This document shows, piece after piece, positions 23,766 to 37,000 of a stretch of DNA of 64,000 nucleotides. Each line of letters begins with the position of its first letter. Position 1 is the first letter of the stretch. Origin of the DNA: Monarcha castaneiventris obscurior (lineage: Eukaryota; Chordata; Aves; Passeriformes; Monarchidae); assembly GCA_026261815.1 (NCBI GenBank), contig JAMPIT010000484.1:10576501-10640500 (forward strand), written 5' to 3'. The notes below the pieces were generated by a model. It worked only from the letters and a program-made list of their open reading frames with translations. It made no database searches and was not told the DNA's origin. The position numbers and the translations under genes are program-made.

Positions 23766-26700
23766 ACTGCCAGCCCTGAGCTGTGGTCTCCACCTCAGTT
23801 CCTCCGTGGGGTGTGTGAGACATGCCTGAGCCCCAGAGCTCAAAGTTTTGGATGAAACAGCTTTCCTTATTCTGACATCTCAACCTGCCATTTAAACCTA
23901 TGTCCCCACTGGCAGCCCCTTATCCAGCCCAGGGCTGCCTGTGGTCACTGTAATAATGTCAGACTAGAGAAACATCAATCCTTTAGTGAAAGAAAACTGC
24001 AGGTCTCTGCTTTTATTTGGTCTGCAGATCTAAAGGAAAAACCTCATCCCCTTCATGGCTGCTGAAGGTAGCTCAAGGACAAGATGCTTCACTACATCTG
24101 GGTTAAAAAGACCTTTTAGTGGCATTTGCACTTTGTGGTGCACAAGGAAGGCCTTTGGGGTACTGGGCTACGTGCCAAATGACCAGCTAGTCACAGGGCA
24201 GGCTCAAAACACCCAGCACAGTAGGAGTGTCCACTGGTCCTGGGCACAGATGGGATCTTTTCTCATCATTCACAAGCTGGTCTCCTATTTGCAGTCCACA
24301 AGGTCTTTTCAAATCATTCTTTGAAAAAAAAAAATTAGCCAAGCCTGTCTTGTTCAGCGATGCCATAAGAACTGAGCTAATTGCAGAGGAACATGCAATT
24401 TTATTAGAGCATTTCAGTGTACACTGTGTCTTTCACAGTGGTACAGAGACTGTCAAACACATGGAAGGGGCCCAAGAAATGGTCACAGATGATAATTAGC
24501 ACAAATGATACAGAACCAAAAAACCCAGACTCTAGGATCTTTGAAAAGCAACCAATAATTTTGGGCACAGCATCACACAAGGGCATAATATCCCAGAGTC
24601 CTGAGCAGCCTCTCTGGAAACACAACAGACTAATACAGCAGGAAACTTTCCTTGATGTTCCATTTCTCTTTTCCTTTTCTTATTTTTAGCTTCCTTAGTC
24701 TAGTGCCATGTCCTACAGACTCACCAAGCAGAATTTATCAGGATTGCCCCTGCCTATTATTGACTGTTTCTGTGCACGTTTTCTTACACCATGAAAACTA
24801 TAGAGCCTGGTAGATCTCTGCAGGCTTAGATAAGTAAACAGAGTATTGGGAGTGATGGCTATCCAGGCATACAGAGGGTTCATTTCTCTGTTGCTGTAAG
24901 TTTAAGTGGGAGCACACATTGAAAATCAATGTCCCTGAATCCCTCTGACCTTCTATTCCCAAAAGGCACAGCTGCCCTTTTAAGTTTTTTGGGGGAAAAA
25001 AAACGAGCAGCAAAGCAAAAAAAGAGTTTAATGTTCAACTTCAAAATGAATCCCCATTTTCCTAACCAAATACCAGGGAGAAATCATCCTCAGCATAGCC
25101 CATGTGCTTATCATTTTACAGCCACAACATACTTTGCTTTGTTGGCTTTGCCAAGCAGCATGGCTGAGATGCAAATTGTGGGAAAGAAAGGAACAGCAGA
25201 AGGACTTTTTTTCCTTCTCCCTTCATTCAAATGTTTTTTGCTGTATCATCAACTTTAGGCATCCAGCAAAAATAGCCGTGAAATATGGAAATGTCTTGTT
25301 CATAGCACAGTGATTTTTTAAAGGCTTCTGCTGTGCAAATGCAGCTGAGATAGGCTTCTATAGTCTCTTGTCATCTTCCACTGTAACAGCGCTTCCTCAC
25401 TATTTCACTGAATAAGCAGATACAACGGGAAACTATTCACCAAACTAAAACAACATCAAAAGCCCATTAAAGTTCTGATTTAAACTCTCCAAAAAGCATG
25501 GCAATTCTCAGCAAAATAACAGGCACCCAGAATCTGTTTGCAGCTAGCCATCACCCTTAACATTATCCAACTGTGCTTGCATATTGGATGGCTGGCACTC
25601 AGCTGCAAGTTTTTTCAATGCTAGTGGGTTTAAACCAAACTCTTCACAGCCTTTTCTGTGCTGCTCCTTCTCGAACACCCTGAAGCACTCCCCTATTCCC
25701 CCTTTCTTTTCCTGTTGGTTTGGCAGTATATGGACAGAGCAGGAGGCTCAGACCATTCGCTTTCAAGAACACAGATCTCCTCAGTTTGCAGTGTCAGAAG
25801 GGGCCCTGTGCAGGCAGCATCAGCTCCCCTCTCTGTATTGCTCTGCCCTGTGCAGACCAAGGATGAGACCCTTCTTTGCAATCCATTTACTGCTTGCTCT
25901 CTCAACTTAGTGCTAGTTCTAGTGGGTGCTGTGACCAAGCCCTCACTGTATAATCTCTCCCCCCTCATCCCAACCCCAGCTTCACTCAGACTCTTATTTA
26001 TCACTTCAAAGTACCTTTTGCCCCTTCAAGCTGAATGAGACACTAAGGACAACACATGCATCTGCAAATTAATACCATGGAAGTAAGGTGTGGCAATAAA
26101 TTAATTAAACCTCATTAAGCCCCAAGTAGATGTGGCCATTCACAATTCAAGTGGCAATATGAGGTGATGGTAAAACAGCTGAAGACACTTTTAATCTTTA
26201 ATGAGAAAAGCCGAATAGATAGTTAGTGCAGCATTGTAATTTTCCTGGAGGAACTTTCTCTGCTGGTACAGTACTGTAGCTGGTTCTCTAAATCTGCCCA
26301 GCTTTGATGCTGCTCTGCCCCTGGAACCAGCATGTCTGATGCTCTCAGCCAGTTTGATGACCTAAACTGGCACAAAAGCATTTCTTTTGATTTTTGTTTC
26401 TGGTGACTTGCTTTTCTTAACCAGTTCACTGAGTGTCTGCACAAGGACAGGCTCGTGAACACGGAAAGGGCAGGACTATGACAGGGTTTACTGCACCCTG
26501 TTCTCCCCAGGTGGTCAGCTGGGCAGGGAGCAGGGCAGTTTTAGATCAGCCTCTGCTTAAAGAGCTCTTTCCCGGGGTCCTAACTGAGCCTAATGGGCCT
26601 CTGGGCACTTTACAGATTCTATCAAGGCACTTAACCAACTCGAACTAAAAATCAAGAAACTGTATTACCAAAGCTAACGTGTTATTGATCATTGTAGGCT

Positions 26701-29674
26701 ACCAAATGCAACTGTCAAATCAAAGTCAAATCAGAAAGCAAATCTCAGTATGAGACTGGAGCTATATTAGGCAAATCATCAACTATGCAGCAGAAATAAC
26801 CTGTCCTTATAAACCCCTGAAAGAATCTGAGAAACTGCTTCTACATGGAGTTTAGAAAGGGGAAACTGGACTTCATGCCTGGCTGTGTCCACTGATATTC
26901 CCCTGTCCCTTGCTAGCACTGAAAATACATGGGCTTTAAATCCAGGCAATTTTGAATCTGAACCAAGGAAAGATGACAAAGACCAAATAAGCTTTATTTC
27001 CATCTGCTATCCCAAAGCAGAAAGAAAGCTGTATTTCTGAGTCCAGCAGGAACGCAAGAAAAGCTTGCATGATTTCAGGATCTCCCACTTGGAACAAGAA
27101 ATGAGAAGCCTGGGAGGTAGTTAGCTGTGTCTCCATTCCTCTTGTGCATCCTCTGTACTACAGTTTGACATCTCCAAATATCCTTGCTGTCTGCAGAGAC
27201 AGCAGGCTATTTTGTGCTTCATTCACTGTAGGCTGTCAAAAAGGAGAAATCCCTGCCCTGCAGGCTCTGTCCTGGAGGATTTTATTTTGCAAATCCAGTA
27301 TCTGTCTCCTCTCTGCAGATCTCCTGCAGGGTTCAGCGCCTCTCTCCTCTTCCTTTGCCTATCGCTGTTCACCTGCTGGCAGGGGATTTCTGGCTGCCTG
27401 TATCCCCATCTCACAAGGACAGAAGAGCCTTATGTACTCGGCTGTTTTAATGGGCCTGCATCCATCATCACTCATCCCTGCAGAAAATGCTCGGGAAGAG
27501 CATTAGTGTTTTCACGGCCTTTGTTGTACTGACCTGCCTTTGCAAAGCCTAGGAAAGGTGGGACAGGAAAGAGAAAGAAAAGCTGCTCTGAGGACATCTC
27601 GTCCCTCTGCCAGTGTTTGTTCTGTGAGAAATCCTGTGCTGCATGAGGAGTGCACTGGTATTGTAAATCCTTATAAACGCCTGATAAAAGAATCAACCTG
27701 TCACATAAATGAAAGTCTCCATATGCTAGATACGGAAATGCAATCTGAAATCCTTTTACAGAGAAGCTGATAAATAGTGGGAATTCAGAGTGTCAGCAGA
27801 GATAGGGCTCAGATCACCTTGTTCCCTTTAATCTGATCGCCAGGAGAGTCATAGTAAGGAAGGTCACAGGGCACGGAGACATGCTGTCTCTGGGGTGAGA
27901 GGGCAGTGGTGACACAGGCATTCTGTCCTGCTGACTACAGTGCTGGCTCTGTGTGGGCATTGGAAAACACCACAGTGCAAACACAGGATACATTTCACTT
28001 GGCTGAAATCAGTTTGCAAGTGACCAGTGACCTTTACAATACAAGGAGACCCTTGTCACATGCCTGTGGCCACAGCAGTTGTGTGCAACGTTTGGTACAA
28101 CATTACTGAAGTGTTTGAACACACAGAGAAAGGCTGGGACAGAAGAGCTGGAGCTTCACCTTTTCCACCTCATGCCACATCTCTCAGGCAACGTTTTGCA
28201 TCCCTTGCAACGGAGAATAACATGGAATGCTTGCTATTAAGACGTTTGGTAGCTGGCATCACAAAAGATGAGGCCTAATTTGCAGCTTGGTCCTTGTCCA
28301 ACTCCCCTAAACTCTGCTGGATCAATGGTGAACGTCCCCGTGCCCTGCCTGGCACAGCTCCCATCTGAGGGACACACCCACAGCCCCGGTTTGATCCTGC
28401 CTGGTGAACGCTCAGGGCGCCTCTGCTGCTGGAACAGGAGGGGAAGCAAATGAACGCAGATGGGGGACCACATTTCAACTATGCTTGGGAAATGAATGAG
28501 TAAGAATTGGGATGTTTTTGCTTGGGTAGAAAGCAAAGGACTTGAGAACAAACTTTCATTGTGAAAAGCATAACTCCTAGTAGTTGATTTCTTTTAGAGT
28601 TTATTATACGTGCAATGTTCAATGGCCATTATGGACTAATGCTTCAGCTGAATTTAGTTTTGCTTTTAGTATTTGTTGTGTTTGGACCCCTCAGGAGTCC
28701 AAACACATGTCCTTCCTCCCTTGGCTGATGTGCCTTGTGAGTCCAGCCAGCTCCCCTTCTGCTTATCTTTCATTTTTGTATGTGTCATTTTGAAACTCAG
28801 TTTCCCATCTTTCTTCCTGCCTTTCTCCTTACCGTGGTCCCTCTGCCTTCCCAGGGACCTTCTGGTACCAGCACCACATAGCCCAAGCAAGTAATGGCAT
28901 CAACCTGCAGGGCTGAAGGAGAACTTGTTCATCTGTGCTCACTCTGTTAATGCAGGGTCAGCTTTACTTATGCCTTTCCTACAAACATCTGACAGAATTT
29001 AAAATTTTCTCACAACAGAGACTCAGCAGGAATTGAAGGTCACCTGCTCCAATACTTCAACACCTGCAGGTTTATGGACATGGTGTCCAGTGGGCACAGC
29101 TACATATGACTGGGCATCTTTGGACCGTGTCTTTCATCTTCCTCCCCAGGCCTTGCATCTCTGTGATTTGACATTTTCACTTTAGCAGAAGAGTTCCTCA
29201 GGACAGCAGCCCCATGTGACAGTGGGGGCAGTGTCACAGACTTCATGCCCTCCTGGGTTCTGAGGAGGACAAAAATCCCATTTCCTGGTAGATTTTGAAA
29301 TTGTGCCAGATAGAGCAAATTCAGGAGATGTCAGAGTTCTCTGCAGTGGAAATTAAAAAAGTAATACCCTTTCAGGTAGTTCAAAGCAGTTCACTTTTAA
29401 CAAACAGAGATGTCATGCCTCAATTTTCCTTGATTTTGTGTCGTATTTATAGCACATAATATAATGAAAAAAATAAATGGAAAGTAATTTCAAAATGAAA
29501 ACCAAAAATGTTTCACTTTCAAAATGCTGAAACAGGGCATTTCATCCACTTCAAAACTATGCTTTAAATCTCTTTTTTTTTCCCAAGCTAAGAAATGCAT
29601 TGAAAACAATCCTCATCTGCAGAACTTTTCAGTTTCAACAAATTGACATTTTTCACTGGAATTTTCTTTAAAAA
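23766..29674. other. Non-coding stretch, no gene seen
   Basis: No exon, RNA gene or younger repeat recognised. Open frames reach about 126 codons (25658-26038 plus) without recognisable products. An 8-bp perfect hairpin (GCCAGTTT/AAACTGGC) lies at 26348-26371. The T-box/NKX motif block (26080-26160) is listed separately. 29450-29660 is AT-rich with aaaat/tttca words. Confidence 0.6.
26080..26160. promoter_or_regulatory. Candidate enhancer with T-box, homeodomain and NKX2 motifs
   Basis: Within 80 bp lie AGGTGTGG (26086-26093, matching the T-box core), a homeodomain cluster aataaattaattaaacc, cattaagcc, and TCAAGTGG (26147-26154, a match to the NKX2-type site TYAAGTG). The combination is known from mesodermal and cardiac enhancers. 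Motif matching alone produces many false positives, so this is a low-confidence regulatory call. Confidence 0.3.
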
Positions 29675-29925
29675 GATCCAAGGATCTTAAACATTAATTT
29701 GTTGTTAGGCCTCAGAGCACTTCTGAGAGGTAGTTAAGTGTTATGATCCTCATTTTGCAGAAAGAGAATCTGACTCATAAAGAAATGTAAAATGCAATTG
29801 AGTTCCCACTTACTTCAGTGGAAGAATTGATGTGCCCAAGGTCAGAGAGAAAGTCAATAGCAGAGCTAGAGGAAAAAAACCTGGAGTTTTGAAACCAGAG
29901 CCTTTTCTGCACCCACCAGACAGCC
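29675..29925 (+). mobile_element. Ancient L2/MIR-type repeat, longest copy
   Basis: The most complete copy of this family in the window, about 250 bp: ccaaggatcttaaacattaa, gcctcagagcacttctgaga, ggtagttaagtgttatgatc, ctcattttgcagaaagagaa, then tgatgtgcccaaggtcagag, aaagtcaatagcagagctag, and a distal part ending near caccagacagccc. Each corresponds in order to the L2/MIR-type consensus (aatcctcattttacag, ttgcccaaggtcacacag, gtggcagagc). It shares halves with the copies at 15655 and 11745, which supports one family. Confidence 0.7.
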
Positions 29926-32251
29926 CTCCCTTGCAGAGTGATCAAAGCCCAAAGTCAGCAATGCCCACTCTACTAAAGCCTATCCTCAAGCTGGAAGGCA
30001 AGTTGGAAACCACCCCAAACTAGGAAAGAACCTGAGACCTTCCTTCTCACAGGTGTTTGGAGCCATGGTTCAGCTGCTGTGGGTTGGATCCCATTTGGTG
30101 CCCAGCTTCCACAGGAGGTGGACTGAGCCCTTGGAACTCTTGTGGTTTGACTTGTGGTTGTTGGTTTCTGCACTAGACCAGCTTCTCCTCCCTGCTCATA
30201 CTTCATGAAGAAGGAAAAGAACAAAGCTGTCCCATTTTATTGCAATATTGAATAACTCCTTTCTGAATTAGCTTTATCATTTTTAGAGCTAAAGTACAAG
30301 AATGTACCTGGGATTGAAAAATGGTACATTAGTGTGCACAGCTGCTGCACACAAGGTTTTAAGATATCACCAGCCCCTACATGCTACTGTGCCTTACAGA
30401 CACAACTATTAAATCTCTTCCCACCCTGGAGTGACACACCTTGAGTGTGGTGACACAAATCTACCAACCCTTCCTGTGCCTCCACCTTTTCCTCCACCGG
30501 GACCCCACCCTGCAAACCCCTAGTGCTGGTTCCCTTGCCAGCAAGTCACTGTGCTCACTGCTTTCCCTGCCAAAGGAGGGAGGTGGGCTTGCAGATACCA
30601 GGGTCCTGCAGAGGCAGTGCAGGGTAGGGCTTCAGGAGAGAGACACAGGGAGGAAGGAAAAGATTTTTTTTGCCCTGGCTGTGATTGTGTGTTTGCCTGA
30701 CAGCCCTGCACCATCCTCTCCATGCTCTGCTGTGCAGACAGCATTCAGGTGGCAGCTCAGCCCTCCTGCACGTACCTGCTCCTGCTCTGAAACTGGTCAC
30801 GGGTTGCTGCAGAGAAGACACGTTCTGTGCTCTCCCTCCCCCCACCCACATCATTTGGATTCACATAATCAAGCGTCTTGCAGCTGAAATTGCTCATAGA
30901 AAAATAATTTTAAATTGGTTCATTAATGCTCATTTGCGCAGAATTCTTAAATATGATAAGAACATGAGAGCGAAAGAGAAAGGATCTGAGTGAGAGTAGG
31001 AGGATGTTGAAAGCAACTTTCCTGTAATTGTAAAATCTTGTGTCTAAATATGTTTAGATAATGTGAAAAGTCAATTTAGGAAGCTAGGATACATAGAACC
31101 ACAGCAAAGGAGGAGATATCTGAGAGAGTGCAGACATCCCATGCTTTAAACTTTCTAGTTTCTGTGGATGGTACAGGATTCTGGTTCAGTGCAAAACTGA
31201 AGTATCACCACAACAGTCAGAAGCTGCAGCTTGCAATTGGAGAAATGGGATGAGAATGGCGCTTTTCATAAATAAGCTCGTCATTCACACCCCCATCTCT
31301 TTTTGGCACAGGAGAGGGCAAAATAACAGGTAGTGACCGCTCAAATCGTGCTGAATTACGCAAGCTGAGGCTCTTTGTATCATGTAAGGTCAGTGGATCT
31401 GTGCTGTTGCATATCAACAAAGGATCTGGCCCTGGAAATGCATCAGCAGAGAGGTGTTAACCACTGTGGCAGCTGAGAGATGAGCTGCTATGGCAAGAGT
31501 CCATCCCGTCCAGTTGTTCTCTTATTCTACATCAAAATTTACCAGCAATTCTGTGAGTGCAGAACACTGTCCCTTATGGAGGCTATAGACTCCTGGGAAA
31601 GAATAAAACTGATGAAACACATCTAATTCTCCAATATCTTAACAAAGAGGTGCTCTGGCAATTACTTCCTGAGTTAGCCACTGATCAACTTACACCGTGA
31701 AGCATGAGGATTGATAGCTCCTGTAATTTTATTTAATAAAGATCAATTTAAATAGTCTGCCTTAAAAACAAAAGGAAGGTTAATGAAGGTAGAGTCTTAA
31801 ATTATATAGATCACAGCTCTGATTTTCATGCTAACAGAAAACAGATCAATGGAAACTGTGCAGTATAATTGGAAATGTAAGAAAACTGAAAACAGCCATA
31901 CTGTGGAAAAGGTAATAAATACTGCTGGCAGACTGGAACGGGGGCTATCAGAGGAGGCTAATACTGAACACAAAAAGATGAACAAAAGTCTCGCCAGGGA
32001 AGAGGCAGGAGAGGTCAGACTGCAATTCAATCAATGGGCAGCGTGGGCTCTTCTGTATTACTTTGCCAAGTCTTATCAGGAGCTGTAGTGCACCAGAGTC
32101 TAGATCAGACCTGATTCACCATTCAAGTAGTGAACCTCTGAAAATAAGCACACATCCATCTTCCCAGAACATCAGTGTTAGGCTGGGGAACTCTCTCACT
32201 ACCTACACAATTGTGTTCCCCGGACCGAAAGCTCCAGCGCTGCAGCAAGGG
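29926..32251. other. Non-coding stretch, no gene seen
   Basis: No gene recognised. 30441-30887 is locally GC-rich and open for 148 codons without a known domain. 31720-32090 is AT-rich, and its plus frame 31828-32088 (86 codons) is rich in Lys, Glu and Asn but unrecognised. The latter could equally be conserved non-coding DNA. Confidence 0.6.
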
Positions 32252-32406
32252 CTGGGAGCAGAGGGAGAGCGGCAGCCTCAGGGTGAGGAGAGGGAGAGCG
32301 GCACCCTTAGGGTGAGGAGAGGGAGAGCGGCAGCCTCGGGGTGAGGAGAGGGAGAGCGGCAGCCTCGGGGTGAGGAGAGGGAGAGCGGCAGCCTCGGGGT
32401 GAGGAG
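32252..32406. repeat. 29-bp GC-rich minisatellite, about 5.3 copies
   Basis: Unit starts fall at 32252, 32281, 32310, 32339, 32368 and 32397 (last copy 10 bp only), an exact 29-bp period. The unit begins gggtgaggagagggagagcg and ends gcagcctcg. The copies starting at 32310, 32339 and 32368 are identical, the one at 32281 differs in its last part (gcacccttag), and the first is diverged at its start. Homogeneity of the central copies implies recent slippage or unequal exchange. Each unit is purine-rich on the plus strand and carries two CpG. The period is not a multiple of three, so the open frames across it are artefacts. Confidence 0.95.
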
Positions 32407-35400
32407 CTGCACAGGGCTGTTCTCCCACTTGCAGCAGTGTCTGAGGCGGGCAGTGCAGGAGGCAGTGCTGCAGGTTAATATCCCTCCATGGTCACTGCTC
32501 AGACGTGCCACTGCTTTGGCAGTAAGGGGAAATGTGGACGTCAGGACGGTCCAGAGCTCACCAGCCACTGCTGGGCTTTGGCACACCATGACCACAAGGG
32601 CGCCTGGCTGCTGGGGAAATAATTCCTGCGTGCAGCTAATGAGGTGCCTCGTTAGCAATGTGCAGAGCCATTGATCAGACTCTCACACTTCGGCACAGGA
32701 ACCACGTGTGTGTTTGGTCCTGTGCTACATTTCTCCCTCTTCAAGGATGTGCCCTTAATAGTTTAAGCCATACTGCCCTGAAAAGTAGAGGAACAGTGCA
32801 GGATAATTGCTAATCAAATGAGGCTTCTGTCTGTCTGATAAACTGGGCAAAGCTTATTTTTCTGGCTTGTGGAGAAATCTCATACTGAATTGGACTGTAA
32901 TATTCATTACAAGTGGTCTTTGGAGAGCTTGGAGAAGTCCTTTAAAGTCTCATCAAAGCAATCCACAATATAGAGATGATTGTCCCATCTTTGTATTAGC
33001 ACACACCTAAATAAATGCCTTCATAAAATGAGAAATTATCTTTATCAAGGGGATCACTGGAGTGCCAGGCACTAGGGTGTTTCTAGCTTTTTTTTTGTGC
33101 AGGAGAGATAAATCAGCATGGGCGAACTTCAAAAGGTTAATGGTTTAGAAGAGCATAGCGTGTGGTATGGCTATCTCCCTGGCCTCAAGGCAGGAAATAG
33201 CGTGGGATCAAACCCTCCTATTAGTATTTCAGCATAGACAACCCACACCTGACTGTGTGAGAATCAAGCAGACTCTTAATGCTCAATCATGTATTTTCTG
33301 ATCACAGCAATCAGTCATGGATCAAGTTTAGACGCAGTATTTGGGTTTGTTCTAATTTTATCTGGAGTAGATGCTCAAGAGTTCCTCTGTTCCACACATA
33401 CACCAACAGCCTCATTCTTTACTCTTTACCGCTCAACTCCAGGGGTAGGTTCCCACTGCAGATGGGTACCTAGGTGAAGGGCTTTCTTTTTCTCAGTCTC
33501 TTTACTGCATCTGATGTGTGTAACAAGAAAAACTCAGTTGTCACCACTCCACAAACCCCGAGTATCTTTTGTGTGTTAGCCATCCACAATATCCCCCACT
33601 GCCCTTGCATGAAAGGTAGCCAAAACTTGAAATAAAATTCAATGTATGCTAGTTACATCACTCTACTGCAGCTGCAGAAATACTGCTTCATCTTTTTACT
33701 GGTTATGGATGTTGATAAAGAATGCAGATGTTTCCAAAGTACTGAGACAAGCTCAAAACACAGCTGCCTTTGGATCTTGACTCTGCCATTGCTTGCTGTT
33801 CAAGGACTGTCCAGACTTCAGTTCTGGGATGTAAACTTCCTCAGAACATCCTGCTCTTTTATTTCAAGGAAAAAGAAATTCACATCTGAGGTAAGGAAGA
33901 TTTTGTCTTTCTCCTCCCTGCTTGTTCTGATTAAATCTCATTAAGTGCTTTTCTGCCTCTTGTTTTCATTTTAAAAGTCATAATCCCCCACATTGTGTGC
34001 GAGCAGCCTAGAAATGCCTCCTCAGCCTGGCTGCCTTTACTGCCAGGGGAGAGAAATGAGCACCTGCAGAGTAGAGTCAACACCTAGAACTACAGTGGAA
34101 AAGCCAGAAAGCAGGGGGAATTATCTTCTGCTTGCTTTAGTCAGTAACAAAGGGCTCTGCATTGTATCACCTTCACTTAGAATATTGTTCTTATCTGTTG
34201 GCTGTTTTCCCATTGCTAGACAGCTGGGTAAGTTTTTCAGAAAACAAAACTTAAGCATTTAAACACAGGAGGACTTTGCCTTGTTCTGCGTGATTCATCT
34301 AAAAGTTACCTGTCTGTACCTAATCTTGACATAATCACACTCCTTCAGTCAATAGAGAACACCTCAAAGTGCTACTCCTTTCTAAGAGGGTACCCAAGAA
34401 GGACAATATGAATATCCTTAAACAAAAAAATTTAAATGCACATTCACAGATACACATAAATATATATATTCCTGTAGATATGAGGGATTTTACCACTTTT
34501 CCTGGCAGAACCATACCGTCTACTTGAGCTTGGTAGGCTCAACTCCTCTCAGGCCTGAATAAATCAATGGCAATAAGTGCATTAAAGTGAAAAGAGTTAT
34601 TCCAGTGCTAAGCAGTGCAAAAGCAGTGCAAGCCAACTCGTTCTAATACATCTCTGTCTGCTGTCCAGGCATTATATCTTCTTTTACGGGTGAATCCTAA
34701 TGGCTTTAATCCTTTCTGACTTGCAGCACTGCACACTTTAGCAGTGGGGGAGTGGGGTACAGGGAATTCAGGATTTGAGCTGCCAGCCAGAAGGATGTCC
34801 CGCTCCTCAGCCAGTGTGCACCTCTGTTTATTCTGGCATGCTGCTGCCACTTGTGCCCTCTCAGAGCATCTGAAAAGGTTCCTATTATATCTACTCAGTG
34901 TTAATTCTTTCCCAACACCAGCAGATGGTCAAGTGTCACTCTCTAGCCCTCTCTTTTCTACTTCTGTATGTTTCTGATTGTTGGCACAACTTCTCCAAAA
35001 CATGTCTTGGAAACTTTCAGCATTTAACTTTCTCAGCCTGTCACCTGGTTTTGTCCCTTCAGAGCCATAAAAGGAAATGATTGCTTGAGGGGCAGAGCTA
35101 CATATATCATCCAGAGTGTATCATGGTTAGGTGGATGTAGTGAAAAAAATGTATCTGTGTGGAGGAGGGCTGTCTTTCAACACATCCATTTGCCAGGAAA
35201 AAAAAATATGGCAGTTGGGCTTCTGAAAAAAAAGGAGAAGGAAAAGGAGCTAATTAGCTGTGTAAGTCAGCTCTGAAAAAGTAAATAGAGAAATAAAGCA
35301 GCTAAAGCTCGGATACACTTTAAATCCCACGGCTGCTTCCTTGCTCTTACATGTATGTGTTCAATAATGCACAAGTTCCTCACTTACTGTGTTCTTGTGC

Positions 35401-37000
35401 TACACCCCAAACTCTGGGGGAGTCAGAGGACTCAGCATCTCACCTGAGACCGTGCAGTGGCCCCAGAAAACTCCACAGGAACAACCCTGAATCTTGTTAG
35501 AAAAGCCCAGCAGAACAGAGAAACACCAAGCTTTCAAATTAGGGCATCTGTGTCCCTCTCTAAACCACATGTCCCTCTCTGCACTGACAAATATTTGATT
35601 ACCTAACTAATTTGCAGGGGTAGTCCATCCTGCAATATGCTTTTCCATCGCATTTCCCTCTATTAATAATCAGCTGGCCTGGGAGATCATTTGCTGTTTG
35701 CAATGCAGAGATAAGTGCATATTCTGGACAAACAGCTTGTTAAGAAAGACTTTTAGGTCTGGCCTCGTTGCTAGGAAACTGGAAAAGCTACTGGAAAGCT
35801 GCTTGAATGTGGTGGAGTGTATTGCTGGCAATCAGTGTCACTTGCCCTCGGTGATAGCCTGCAGCCTTTAAAAATACTGAAACATAGCCCGATGCCATCA
35901 CATTAGTATGAGGTTTTGGGAGGACATGCAATTAATTAAGTGGCCCATGTTTGCATGTTTGGAGCTCAGGAGCCCAGTAAATACCATCATTTAAAAGGCA
36001 CTGGAAGAATGTTTAAGACAAAATAGGTTATATGTGTTGCTGGCCTGGCTCATTAAAAGTCAAGGCTGATCAAGGTGTGAGTTTGCAGCAGGGTGGTAGA
36101 AATCTCTCATGCACTTTTGCAATGATGGCACAGTCCCTCATTGTCACATCCTGTTTGGATTTGGTTCCTAGTTGGAGCCTGGAAAGTTATTTTGGCAGCT
36201 CTCCTCACCTGGAGTCACTGTATTCCTCATTTATGCATCTCCAGGTCCTTCTCTATAGGATGCATATGTACCTTAATCTTCTTACTGTATGTCCTCTTAA
36301 GCACCATAAATCCCCAGAGTAATCCCAGTTGTCAAGAGACACATTCTGGTGTGGCACTGGGAGTGTGTGAGAACATGGGGACGAAAACTTCCGTGTGCCT
36401 TGAGAGGGCATTGAAGGAGACTGGGAGCACAGCAAGCAGCATCCCCAGCCATGAGTCCTCAGGACAGCCTGGAGGATGTGTACATCATGGATTCCACACC
36501 CCTAACCCCAGCAGAGCCCTTGGGGTAGGAGCTCATGCAGCAGAGGAGGCAAAGCCCTTGACACCATCTGAACCATCAGGTATTGGTCGGGGTTTTGTGT
36601 GAGAGCACCTTGTGTCCTCTACACCAGGTTGCTTCCCTGCAAAGTGAGCAAAGGGACTTTTCATTGCAACTTCTCCATGTCTGTGGAAACCTTCCTTGCC
36701 TGGAATTTAGGTTGTGGCTATTTCTTCTTGCCTTTCTTTAGCACCTCAAGCTCTCCAGGACTTTCTTTTCACAGAAGCTGTTAGGTGGCTCTGAAGTGCT
36801 GCTCCTTTCTTTGCTGAGAGAGAAGTACAACTGAGAATAAAAGCCCACAGTTTCCACATGGAAGATCAGCATTTTTTCAGACTAGTTTCAGTGCCTCAGA
36901 TTGTTAACCAATAACACTGTTTTAGAGATTCAATTGCTTTATGATGGGGACTGGCATGACCAAGGATTTCCTTCCAGTGCCAATACCATAATTTGTGATT
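32407..37000. other. Non-coding stretch, no gene seen
   Basis: 32407-32700 is GC-rich flank of the minisatellite. Beyond it, sequence is AT-rich and unique-looking with no recognisable gene or young repeat. 34430-34480 has an AT/TA-rich patch (cataaatatatatattcc). 36141-36602 stays open for 153 codons without recognisable domains. The enhancer-like block at 35590-35960 is listed separately. Confidence 0.6.
35590..35960. promoter_or_regulatory. Candidate conserved non-coding (enhancer-like) block
   Basis: Complex AT-rich DNA with ctattaataatcagc, an imperfect RFX X-box-like word (gttgctaggaaac, 35767-35779), tcattaggt-like homeodomain words, catgcaattaattaagtgg near 35925-35944 and an 8-bp stem (GCTGTTTG 35693-35700 with CAAACAGC 35729-35736) enclosing a 5-bp inner stem. 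There is no low-complexity decay. Composition suggests selection, but this is inference only. Confidence 0.3.

Noticed and set aside
26348..26371. Perfect 8-bp hairpin GCCAGTTT/AAACTGGC
   Set aside because: Same expectation argument; no second feature beside it.
32123..32658. Open frames across the 29-bp minisatellite (repetitive Leu/Pro/Ser products)
   Set aside because: The 29-bp period is not a multiple of three and cycles through frames; openness is due to GC-rich, stop-poor repeats.
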